Part shown: positions 7,513 through 15,679 of the stretch, in pieces
Numbering within the stretch: position 1 is the stretch's first letter
Layout of the letters: every line of letters begins with the position of its first letter
Assembly: GCA_964472015.1 (NCBI GenBank)
Contig: CAYYIP010000018.1
Coordinates: forward strand, 1-42,618
Source of the DNA: JAAYTD01 sp964472015
GTDB taxonomy: Bacteria > Bacteroidota > Ignavibacteria > Kapaibacteriales > UBA2268
Length of the DNA: 42,618 nucleotides
Direction: 5' to 3'
Program-made: the position numbers and the translations under genes
Notes under the pieces: model-generated
The model's input: the letters and a program-made list of their open reading frames with translations, nothing else
Told to the model about the DNA's origin: nothing
Database searches by the model: none

Positions 7513-7574
7513 AATATAATTCAATATAAAAACAGGTTCTCATATGAGAACCTGTTTTTATATTGAATTATATT
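7513..7574 (+). terminator. 62-bp perfect palindrome acting as the gdh terminator
   Basis: Every base from 7513 to 7543 pairs with its mirror between 7544 and 7574, giving a 31-bp arm with no unpaired spacer. The core is AACAGGTTCTCAT/ATGAGAACCTGTT, flanked by A/T-rich outer arms. In RNA the core makes a GC-containing stem, followed by a run of five T at 7555-7559, as in an intrinsic terminator. It lies 30 bp after the gdh stop and 85 bp before pyrG. Because it is symmetric it could terminate transcription in either direction. The perfection of the outer arms goes beyond what termination needs. Confidence 0.8.
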
Positions 7575-7658
7575 AAATTGTTAATAAAGTTTACTTTTTT
7601 ATTATATAAAATATTTATAGTTTTGCTTTTAAAATCTTAATTATTTTACTTTATAATT

Positions 7659-9284
7659 ATGAAAAATAAACTTACTCATTCTAAATATATTTTTATAACA
7701 GGCGGTGTCATTTCCTCTTTAGGAAAAGGTATAACTTCTGCTTCATTAGGCTATCTTTTACAACAACGTGGATATTCTGTTACTATTCAAAAATTTGATC
7801 CATATTTAAATGTAGACCCCGGAACAATGAGTCCAACACAACATGGTGAAGTATTCGTTACTGATGATGGTGCTGAAACAGACTTAGATATTGGACATTA
7901 TGAAAGGTTTTTAGGTGCTTCTTTACATAAAAAAAATACTCATTCAGCAGGACAGGTTTATTTTGAGGTTATTACAAGAGAACGTAAAGGTTCTTTTTTA
8001 GGTAAAACTGTACAAGTTGTTCCTCATATTACAAACGAAATAAAAAGACGTATGAAAATATATGATGGTGAGTATGACTTCATTATAATAGAAATAGGTG
8101 GAACTGTTGGCGATATAGAATCGATGCCATTTCTTGAAACACAACGCCAAATGTGTTATGAAAAGTCATTACAAGATGTATTAAATATACATCTTACTTA
8201 TGTCCCCTATATAAAAGCAGCACATGAATTAAAAACAAAACCAACACAACATTCAGTTCATACATTAATGCAATATGGAATAAGACCAGATATACTATTA
8301 TGTAGATGTGAAATGAAATTAAATAAAGAAATTAAACAAAAAATTGGGTTGTTTTGTAATGTAGAAGAAAATTCTGTAATTGAAGTAGCAGATGCAGATG
8401 CAACAATTTATGAAATACCTTTAAATTTTTATAAAAGCGGTTTAGATGAAATAGTTTTAAAAAAAATGGGTCTCCCTCTGAATAATTTAGAAATCAGTGA
8501 CTGGAAAGATTTTGTAAATAAAATAAAAAATCCAAAATATAATGTAAATGTTGGGTTAATAGGAAAATATACTAATTATGAAGATAGTTATAAAAGTATA
8601 TTGGAAGCTTTGATTCATGCAGGCTCTATAAATAATACAAGGGTAAATGTAAAATTAATTAATTCTGAAGAACTAAATGTTGATAATATAGAAGAAAAAT
8701 TAAAAGGATTAAATGGTGTTTTAGTTGGTCCTGGTTTTGGCGGTAGAGGTATAGAAGGTAAAATATTAACTGTTGAATATGTAAGGAAAAATAATATTCC
8801 TTTTTTTGGGATATGCTTAGGAATGCAATGTGCCTGTATAGAATTTGCACGTAATGTATGTAATATAAAAAATGCGAACACAAAAGAATGTAAAAAAGAT
8901 AATATAGAAGAAACATATGTAATTGATTTGATGAAAACACAAAAAGGCATAAATGAAAAAGGTGGGACAATGAGATTAGGAGCATATATTTGTAATATTA
9001 CAAGTAAAAATACTTTAGCATTCAAAGCGTATCAACAATTAGAAATTGTTGAAAGGCATAGACATAGATATGAATTTAATAATAAATATCGTGATATATT
9101 TACAAAAAATGGAATAGTTTTTTCAGGAACATCACCTAACGGAAATTTAGTTGAAATTATTGAAATCCCTTCACATAAGTGGTTTTTAGGCGTACAATTT
9201 CATCCTGAATTAAAATCACGCGCTGTTACTGGTCATCCTTTATTCATTAGTTTTATTAAAGCAGCTTTAGAATATAAAAAATAA
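7659..9284 (+). CDS. pyrG: CTP synthase
   Basis: CTP synthase makes CTP from UTP, ATP and glutamine, the last step of de novo pyrimidine nucleotide synthesis. The 541-residue protein has both domains. The N-terminal synthetase domain starts at KYIFITGGVISSLGKG and includes DPYLNVDPGTMSPTQHGEVFV and the EIGGTVGDIESMPF loop. The C-terminal class I glutamine amidotransferase domain has the nucleophile elbow FFGICLGMQC (Cys386) and the His/Glu pair in GVQFHPELKS. Length is typical (535-550). A TAGTTTTG at 7618-7625 could be a -7 promoter element of the Bacteroidota type, but no well-spaced -33 element is visible. The gene converges on dxs with a 62-bp gap. Confidence 0.96.
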   Translation: MKNKLTHSKYIFITGGVISSLGKGITSASLGYLLQQRGYSVTIQKFDPYLNVDPGTMSPTQHGEVFVTDDGAETDLDIGHYERFLGASLHKKNTHSAGQVYFEVITRERKGSFLGKTVQVVPHITNEIKRRMKIYDGEYDFIIIEIGGTVGDIESMPFLETQRQMCYEKSLQDVLNIHLTYVPYIKAAHELKTKPTQHSVHTLMQYGIRPDILLCRCEMKLNKEIKQKIGLFCNVEENSVIEVADADATIYEIPLNFYKSGLDEIVLKKMGLPLNNLEISDWKDFVNKIKNPKYNVNVGLIGKYTNYEDSYKSILEALIHAGSINNTRVNVKLINSEELNVDNIEEKLKGLNGVLVGPGFGGRGIEGKILTVEYVRKNNIPFFGICLGMQCACIEFARNVCNIKNANTKECKKDNIEETYVIDLMKTQKGINEKGGTMRLGAYICNITSKNTLAFKAYQQLEIVERHRHRYEFNNKYRDIFTKNGIVFSGTSPNGNLVEIIEIPSHKWFLGVQFHPELKSRAVTGHPLFISFIKAALEYKK

Positions 9285-9346
9285 TTATTATAAATAATAT
9301 ATTTATATGATCTATTTTGAATATGCTATTTAAATTTAAATTAATT

Positions 9347-11233
9347 TTATTTTGTTAATAATAGTTGAATTTTTAATGCGATGCTTTGAGCATCTAATCC
9401 ATTATCTTTTAATAACTCAGTAACTGTTCCATGCTCAATAAATTTATCTTCAAATCCCATTACATAAATAGATTTATTATATTGTTTTTCATTAAAATAT
9501 TCAACAATAGAATTTCCAAAACCACCAATTTTTTGTCCATCCTCTATTGTAATAATTATATTATGTCTTCTATTTATATCATCTAATAACTCAGTATCTA
9601 ATGGTTTTACAAATCTAGCATTTATTACTTCTACATCAATATTATTTTCTGATAAGATATTTCGTACTTCAATAGAAGTATTAACCATTCTGCCAATAGC
9701 TAATATACATACATCTTTACCTTTAAATAAGATTTCAGATTTTCCTATTGGAATTTCTTGTAATTTATCAATAGAAGCTACGCCAATCCCCGTACCGCGA
9801 GGATATCTAATAGCAACACAATTCTTATAGTTATAAACTGCAGAATAAACCATATTGTAAAGTTCCTGATTATCTTTTGGAGCCATAATTGTCATATTAG
9901 GAATCATCCTTAAATATGCCATATCAAACACGCCATGATGTGTTGAGCCGTCTTCACCAACAAGACCTGCTCTATCCAACGCAAAAACTATATGTAAATT
10001 TTGTAATGCACAATCGTGTATTATATTGTCAAAAGCTCGTTGCATAAAAGAAGAATATATAGCAACAATAGGTGTTATTCCTTGTATAGCTAAACCTGCA
10101 GCAAATGTAACAGCATGCTCTTCTGCTATTCCTACATCAACAATTTGTTCTGGGTATTCTTTTAATACATTATCAAGTCCAGTTCCATCTATCATTGCCG
10201 CAGAAATAGCAATAATATTTTTGTCTTTATTTATTATATATTTTACTATTTCACCAAAAGTATCTTGATATTTATTTAAAGAATTCTCCTTAATAAGTGG
10301 AACACCAGTATGTTTATTAATTGAAGAGACAGCATGAAATTTACGAAAATCTTTCTCTGCTAATTCATATCCTTTTCCTTTTTCAGTAACAACGTGTAGA
10401 AATGTAGGGCCTTGAATATTTTTTATATTAAATAAAAATTTAATAATCTTATGGACATTATTACCTGCAATAGGACCAAAATAACTAAATCCAAATGCTT
10501 CAAATAACATACCGGGTGTAATTACTGATCTAACTCCTCCTACAATTTTAGAAACTAATTTTCTCATTCTATCGCCTCGTTCTCCAACCTTCCCTATTGC
10601 ATCATAAATATTATTTTTTAGTGTCTGTATCTTATGAGAAGAATATATAGTATTAAAATAATGAGAAATAGCAGAAACATTTTCATCAATAGAAATATTA
10701 TTATCATTTAAGATAACTAATAAATCACGATTTTGAACTCCTGCGTTATTTAAAGCCTCATATGCTAATCCGCCTGTCATCGCACCATCGCCAATAACTG
10801 CAATAGACTTATAATTTTCCCCCTTTATATCACGTGCCATAGCAATCCCTAATGCAGCGGATATACTCGTACTTGCATGTCCAGCTCCAAAAGCATCATA
10901 CTGACTTTCATTTGGTTTTAAAAAACCAGAAATGCCACCTTTTTGTCTAATTGTATGTAATAGTTCTTTACGACCAGTAATAATTTTATGCGGATAACCT
11001 TGATGTCCAACATCAAAAACTATCTTATCAACAGGAGTATTAAAAACATAATGTAATGCAACAGTTAATTCTACAACTCCTAAACCTGCTCCTAAATGTC
11101 CGCCTACTTTTGTTATGGTATCAACCATAAAAGAACGAATTTCTTCACAAAGCTCAGGAAGAACTTTCACCGGTAATTTACGTAAATCATAGGGCGAATT
11201 AATCAATGATAAGTATTTATATTTTGCTAACAT
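9347..11233 (-). CDS. dxs: 1-deoxy-D-xylulose-5-phosphate synthase
   Basis: DXS condenses pyruvate and glyceraldehyde 3-phosphate, using thiamine diphosphate, to open the MEP pathway to isoprenoids (quinones, undecaprenol). The 628-residue protein is complete. His46 lies in GGHLGAGLG and His77 in FDVGHQGYPHK; the ThDP/Mg motif starts at GDGAMTGG (148-155) and runs to NDNNISI (176-182). The catalytic Glu is in DVGIAEEHAVTFAAG, and the transketolase-like segment DRAGLVGEDGSTHHGVFD follows. A C-terminal transketolase domain closes the protein. It is the last gene of the leftward block and is preceded by the S9 peptidase terminator, so it likely has its own promoter within 11234-11333. I see no other MEP gene in the window. 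Confidence 0.95.
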   Translation of the reverse strand: MLAKYKYLSLINSPYDLRKLPVKVLPELCEEIRSFMVDTITKVGGHLGAGLGVVELTVALHYVFNTPVDKIVFDVGHQGYPHKIITGRKELLHTIRQKGGISGFLKPNESQYDAFGAGHASTSISAALGIAMARDIKGENYKSIAVIGDGAMTGGLAYEALNNAGVQNRDLLVILNDNNISIDENVSAISHYFNTIYSSHKIQTLKNNIYDAIGKVGERGDRMRKLVSKIVGGVRSVITPGMLFEAFGFSYFGPIAGNNVHKIIKFLFNIKNIQGPTFLHVVTEKGKGYELAEKDFRKFHAVSSINKHTGVPLIKENSLNKYQDTFGEIVKYIINKDKNIIAISAAMIDGTGLDNVLKEYPEQIVDVGIAEEHAVTFAAGLAIQGITPIVAIYSSFMQRAFDNIIHDCALQNLHIVFALDRAGLVGEDGSTHHGVFDMAYLRMIPNMTIMAPKDNQELYNMVYSAVYNYKNCVAIRYPRGTGIGVASIDKLQEIPIGKSEILFKGKDVCILAIGRMVNTSIEVRNILSENNIDVEVINARFVKPLDTELLDDINRRHNIIITIEDGQKIGGFGNSIVEYFNEKQYNKSIYVMGFEDKFIEHGTVTELLKDNGLDAQSIALKIQLLLTK

Positions 11234-11333
11234 TTTATAAAAATTTATGAATGTTAAATATAGTAAAAATAAATGTAAAAACCTTATTTTTTATTAATTT
11301 ATTTTTACAAAATAGTTTAATTTATATGATAAA

Positions 11334-11376
11334 TAAGGGATATTTATATTTAAAATATTATATAAAATATCCCTTA
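11334..11376 (-). terminator. Hairpin downstream of the S9 peptidase gene
   Basis: TAAGGGATATTT (11334-11345) pairs perfectly with AAATATCCCTTA (11365-11376), a 12-bp stem with a 19-nt A/T loop. It begins 37 bp after the S9 peptidase stop in the direction of transcription. On the minus strand it is followed by TTTATCATAT, a weak U tract, so a terminator is likely but less clear-cut than the others. Confidence 0.6.
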
Positions 11377-11412
11377 TATTTTATTATTATTATATATAAT
11401 TTAATAAATTAG

Positions 11413-14211
11413 TTAATTCTCACCTTTGTAAGGTTTACCATTTATTATCCAATCCGGAGCTTCAGTCCCAAGAACATAATGATCAAAAAATTCTTTCATT
11501 TTTACAGAATAATCTAATTTATTCCAATATCTAGTTTGCCAATGAGGTTCATTAACATAATGTAACATTATAGCAGGAGCCTGTGCACGTCTCATAGCCA
11601 TATAAAGTTCAATACCTTGTTCCCAAGGAACACATTCATCAATATCACCAAATCCTATTAAAAAAGGAGTCTTTGTTTTATTTGCAAAAAATACAGGAGA
11701 ATTACGAATATATGCTTGTAAGGAATCCCACAGGTTCCCACCTATTCTACTTTGTTGTGCTTCATATTGAAATTGTCTAACACGACCTGACCCAAGTCTT
11801 ATTCCACTATATGCACTTGTCATATTACCTACTGGCGCACCTGCACATGCTGCTGAAAAGAAATTAGTTTGAGTAACAATATATGCAGTTTGATAACCAC
11901 CCCAAGAATGTCCTTGTATACACGATTTTAAAGTATCTATAATCCCTGTTTTAGCTAAGGCTCTACAACCAGTTAAAATAGATTCTAATGCATCATTTCC
12001 CGGACTACCTACTCCATATTTTATATCAGGGAAAAACATTATATAATTATCCATATAAACTTGATTTATAGGTCTATGTGTGATTTCTGGCATATAGAAA
12101 GCATTCATTCTTGAAGACATTTGATCATAAAAATAAACAAATATAGGATATTTTTTATTTGCATCAAAATTATCAGGTTTTACTAAATAACCTTGTAATA
12201 TAGTATCCCTATATTTCCATTCAAATAATTCAGTAGTTCCCCAATTAAATGTATCTTTTATAGCAAGATTTAAATTAGAAATACGTTTAATAGAATTAAA
12301 TTGTAAATCCGATATCCAATAATTAGGAAAAACATCATATTTCTCTATTGAAAATATCATTTTGTCAACATCTTTTGCTTTTACTATCCTTCTTAAATAT
12401 TGGTTATCCATTTTTAATTTTTCTTCTAGTATTCCTTTATTTAAATTTGCAATAAAATATGCACTGTTTTTATTATTTTTATCAAAAGCATGAACAATTA
12501 TATTTTCTTTAGAGTTATAATATTTCATTTTACTATCTATTCTGCGCAACGAAAATTTTATATTCTTCTCCTTTCCTATTCCTTTTGTTAATATCTTATG
12601 TTTTTTTAAATTTTCAGTTTCAAAGTACCAGATATCCCAATTATCATATAAGAAAAAGCCTTTATCGTCATCAACCCAACCACCAAATCCACAACTCCAT
12701 AAAGAAGAAGGCACATCTTGATATATATCATAAAATGGTCTATCAAGATTACCCGTGATATTAATAGAAGTGTTACTAGCAGTACTATATAAAAACCAAT
12801 TTTTATCTTTATAATAAACAATATATTTTCCACTATTTGATATACTCCCATTTTCTTCCACTCGTTCTACTATTTTATTTTTATTACCTGTTTTCAAATT
12901 AATACAATATATATCATTACAATCTCCATACCACGTAGTTTCTTTTCTATAAGGCATATAACTATAAGCAATAGCATAATTAGAATTATTAGGTATTGAT
13001 ACACTTGGTACTAATGTATCTCCTAATTGTATATAAGTATTTTTCTCCAAATTAAAAACAGCAGTATAATGCTGGTCTTTACGCCATTTATTCCAATTAT
13101 TTTGTTGTTGTGGAATTGTATACGGATCATTCCAATGCCATATGTTAACTTCTGATTTTGCCAATAAAGTATCTTGATTATAGAAATTTTCATCATTAAA
13201 TTTAATTTTTTCTATATCATCTATCTTCTCACTTAATGGTTTAAGCCCGAAATAAAGATAAGGATAATCTTTAGACCATATTAAAGAATTTTTGTTAGGT
13301 ATATACCATTCTTTTAATGTACTTGTATCTTCGATTGCTATTATTATTTTATTTGTTTTTTCATCCCAAAAATTCAAACTACAAAATTCTGGTTTACCCT
13401 TTTCATTTAATGTCGATGTTAAAAATGCTAAATTATTAGTAATAGGACTCCAATCTATATTAGAAAAACAAGTATTTTCTTTTTTTGAAATAAATCTTTC
13501 AGGTGCATATTCTTTTGTTAATTCACGGCAATATACTCCATCTTTATTACCATCTGGTGAAGATACAGTATAAAAAAGGAATACCGAATTTGTATCAAAA
13601 ATAAATTCTGATACATAAGGAATTATTATATTAGTTCCAGATTTTAAGTGTTTTAAAATTAAATCTGTTCCTAACTCTTTATCTTTAAATTTTTCTAATT
13701 TAGGTTTATTTTCTTTATCTTCTTTTTTAGAAAAAGCAATCCATTTTGAGTCTTCGGAAAATTTAAATAAATTTAAATTTTCTTCGTTCCATTCTTCTTT
13801 TGTTAAAAGATTTATTATTTTTAAGGAATTATTAGGTTCCGTTTTTTTATCTGTTTTTATATTTTCTTTTACCATTTGAGAAGGTGTAATTGACATTGCA
13901 ACCCAATTAGAATTATTAGAAAAAACAATCCCTGTAGCATTTTTAATTCGAATAATATTTGTAGAATCTTCAACCGAATTTATACTTCCAGTAATATCAC
14001 CTCTATCTTGTTTGGCTTCATATGAAAACCATTTTCCATCATTAGATATTTGAGGTAAACGCAAAGATTCAAATTTCATTGCATCGTCAAATGTAAAATT
14101 ACGTTTCTGTGCTTGTAAATATTTTTGATTAAAAGAAAAAAATATACCTATTATAAAACAAATAGATAAACAAATCATTTTAATTAACTTTGTTTCACTT
14201 TGCATAATCAT
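11413..14211 (-). CDS. Exported S9-family (prolyl oligopeptidase-like) serine peptidase
   Basis: This large peptidase (932 residues) starts with a signal-peptide-like segment (basic start, then ICLSICFIIGIFFSF, residues about 13-28), so it should be exported. A long beta-propeller-like region (about 40-660) shows repeated WS-P-N-L and ISNDGKWF type blades. The C-terminal alpha/beta-hydrolase domain has the nucleophile elbow QGHSWGGYQ (Ser769), an acid in GFGDIDECVPWEQG and the His in NEPHWQT near residue 888. S9 enzymes cleave short peptides; the propeller limits substrate size. Cleavage specificity (dipeptidyl versus oligo- or acyl-aminoacyl-peptidase) cannot be told from sequence alone. It lies 35 bp after the U32-family gene and may share its transcript. 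The protein is longer than classic prolyl oligopeptidase (about 700), as is usual for Bacteroidota paralogues. Confidence 0.85.
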   Translation of the reverse strand: MIMQSETKLIKMICLSICFIIGIFFSFNQKYLQAQKRNFTFDDAMKFESLRLPQISNDGKWFSYEAKQDRGDITGSINSVEDSTNIIRIKNATGIVFSNNSNWVAMSITPSQMVKENIKTDKKTEPNNSLKIINLLTKEEWNEENLNLFKFSEDSKWIAFSKKEDKENKPKLEKFKDKELGTDLILKHLKSGTNIIIPYVSEFIFDTNSVFLFYTVSSPDGNKDGVYCRELTKEYAPERFISKKENTCFSNIDWSPITNNLAFLTSTLNEKGKPEFCSLNFWDEKTNKIIIAIEDTSTLKEWYIPNKNSLIWSKDYPYLYFGLKPLSEKIDDIEKIKFNDENFYNQDTLLAKSEVNIWHWNDPYTIPQQQNNWNKWRKDQHYTAVFNLEKNTYIQLGDTLVPSVSIPNNSNYAIAYSYMPYRKETTWYGDCNDIYCINLKTGNKNKIVERVEENGSISNSGKYIVYYKDKNWFLYSTASNTSINITGNLDRPFYDIYQDVPSSLWSCGFGGWVDDDKGFFLYDNWDIWYFETENLKKHKILTKGIGKEKNIKFSLRRIDSKMKYYNSKENIIVHAFDKNNKNSAYFIANLNKGILEEKLKMDNQYLRRIVKAKDVDKMIFSIEKYDVFPNYWISDLQFNSIKRISNLNLAIKDTFNWGTTELFEWKYRDTILQGYLVKPDNFDANKKYPIFVYFYDQMSSRMNAFYMPEITHRPINQVYMDNYIMFFPDIKYGVGSPGNDALESILTGCRALAKTGIIDTLKSCIQGHSWGGYQTAYIVTQTNFFSAACAGAPVGNMTSAYSGIRLGSGRVRQFQYEAQQSRIGGNLWDSLQAYIRNSPVFFANKTKTPFLIGFGDIDECVPWEQGIELYMAMRRAQAPAIMLHYVNEPHWQTRYWNKLDYSVKMKEFFDHYVLGTEAPDWIINGKPYKGEN

Positions 14212-14246
14212 TAATAAATTAAATAAAAAAATATAAAAATATTGTA

Positions 14247-15515
14247 TTAATTTTCAGAAGATACTAATTTATAAATTTTATCATTTTTTCGTACTTTAGT
14301 TGGTACTAATATTGAAAAAAGATTCCCTTTTATTGCCTTAGAAATAGCACCATCATCACCATGCATCTCATTTATTTTTAATTCTATAACTCCTGTCGTT
14401 GCACCAATAATTAAAACTTCATCTCCAACGTTAACTTCTCCAGATTGAATATAAAACTCTGCTACCTTTAAATTGTTATAATAATTTGTTGCTATTCCTA
14501 ATAAAACTTTTTTCTTTGAAGCACTAGAGCCATGTCTATCACTCCACTCTCCTAATCTTTGTCCCAAATAATATCCATCCCAAAATCCACGATTAAATAC
14601 TTCACCTAAACGGAGTCGCCATTTTTTAATACGGTCTTCTGTATATTCATTAATATTGGTTGTTATTATATTTAGCGCTTCATTATAACATTCAACTGTG
14701 CGTTTTACATATTCAGGCGAACGTCCACGTCCTTCAATTTTAAAAACAGATGCCCCTGATTGTATAATTTTATCTAGAAAACCTATTGTACATAAATCTT
14801 TTGGTGACATTATGTACTGATTATCTATATCTAATTCATATCCAAATTCTCTTTCTATAACAGTATATTCACGTCTACAAGGCTGCAAACACATTCCCCT
14901 ATTAGCAGATTTATTATGCTCATGAAGGCTAAGATAACACTTGCCTGATACAGACATACATAATGCCCCATGAATAAACATTTCTATACGAACTTGTTCC
15001 CCATTATAACTACGAATATTATTAATCATAATATTATCATATATTTGTCTTACTTGTTTTAAATTTAATTCTCTAGCTAAAACAATAACATCAGAATATT
15101 TTGCATAATGTTCTAATGCTCTTGTATTACTAATGTTCAATTGAGTTGAACAATGGACGGGTAAATTAATATTATGTGCATATTCTATTACAGCAGCATC
15201 GGAAGCTATTACTGCAGATACTCCTGCATCTTTAGCAGTACATAATAGTTCTTCCATTAAATTTAAATCTTCATCATATATTATAGTATTTAGTGTAATA
15301 TATGATTTTACATTATTATTTTTACATTGTGCTGTTATATCAAGTATATCTTTTATCGTAAAGTTAGCAGAAGAATTAGAACGCATATTAAGTAATCCAG
15401 CGCCAAAATATATAGAATCTGCTCCTGCTTGAATAGCTGCTGTTAATGCCTCATAAGAACCAGCAGGTGCCATTAATTCAAGTTCATTTCTTTTTACAAT
15501 TATTTCACTTATCAT
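14247..15515 (-). CDS. trhP: Peptidase U32-family protein, TrhP-like (tRNA hydroxylation)
   Basis: The 422-residue protein has the U32 family layout: ELMAPAGSYEALTAAIQAGADSIYFG at the N terminus, a TIM-barrel-like core with ITLNTIIYDED, PVHCSTQLNISN and the EMFIHGALCMSVSGKCYLS segment. It then carries the cysteine cluster NRGMCLQPCRREY and PKDLCTIG. These cysteines are conserved in the U32 proteins shown to be RNA hydroxylation factors. E. coli TrhP (YegQ) makes 5-hydroxyuridine at tRNA position 34 using prephenate; RlhA acts on 23S rRNA. The length of about 420-450 and the C-terminal beta-barrel with GDEVLIIG fit TrhP better than the longer RlhA, but paralogues are easily confused. Despite the family name, a general protease role is not supported. 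It sits downstream of the gyrB terminator and 35 bp upstream of the S9 peptidase. Confidence 0.75.
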   Translation of the reverse strand: MISEIIVKRNELELMAPAGSYEALTAAIQAGADSIYFGAGLLNMRSNSSANFTIKDILDITAQCKNNNVKSYITLNTIIYDEDLNLMEELLCTAKDAGVSAVIASDAAVIEYAHNINLPVHCSTQLNISNTRALEHYAKYSDVIVLARELNLKQVRQIYDNIMINNIRSYNGEQVRIEMFIHGALCMSVSGKCYLSLHEHNKSANRGMCLQPCRREYTVIEREFGYELDIDNQYIMSPKDLCTIGFLDKIIQSGASVFKIEGRGRSPEYVKRTVECYNEALNIITTNINEYTEDRIKKWRLRLGEVFNRGFWDGYYLGQRLGEWSDRHGSSASKKKVLLGIATNYYNNLKVAEFYIQSGEVNVGDEVLIIGATTGVIELKINEMHGDDGAISKAIKGNLFSILVPTKVRKNDKIYKLVSSEN

Positions 15516-15571
15516 ATAATTATATTTCTTATATTATATAATATAAAATAGTTCTAATTATTAAAAATAAC

Positions 15572-15614
15572 AATATATTAAATATAATAATTATATTATT
15601 GTATTTAATATATT
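15572..15614. repeat. A/T-only long hairpin beside the gyrB terminator
   Basis: AATATATTAAATA (15572-15584) pairs with TATTTAATATATT (15602-15614). After one G-T pair the stem continues for six more base pairs inward, giving about 20 bp with a 3-nt loop. It lies immediately past the gyrB terminator in the direction of transcription, and upstream of the U32-family gene. It may be a back-up transcript end or simply an A/T palindrome. Confidence 0.45.
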
Positions 15615-15617
15615 ATT

Positions 15618-15657
15618 TAAAAAAAAGATTGTTATAAAAATATAATTATAACAATCT
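15618..15657 (-). terminator. Intrinsic terminator of gyrB
   Basis: AGATTGTTATAA (15626-15637) pairs perfectly with TTATAACAATCT (15646-15657), a 12-bp stem with an 8-nt loop. On the minus strand the stem is followed by an unbroken run of T (complement of the A run at 15619-15626). It lies 23 bp after the gyrB stop codon, a textbook position for the end of the gyrA-gyrB transcript. Confidence 0.85.
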
Positions 15658-15679
15658 CTATAAAATATTTATTACTTAA

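Noticed and set aside
8615..9025. Open frames antisense to pyrG (and similar ones antisense to gyrA, guaB and dnaE)
   Set aside because: They overlap strongly conserved genes in another frame and have no family resemblance; shadows caused by low-GC codon use.
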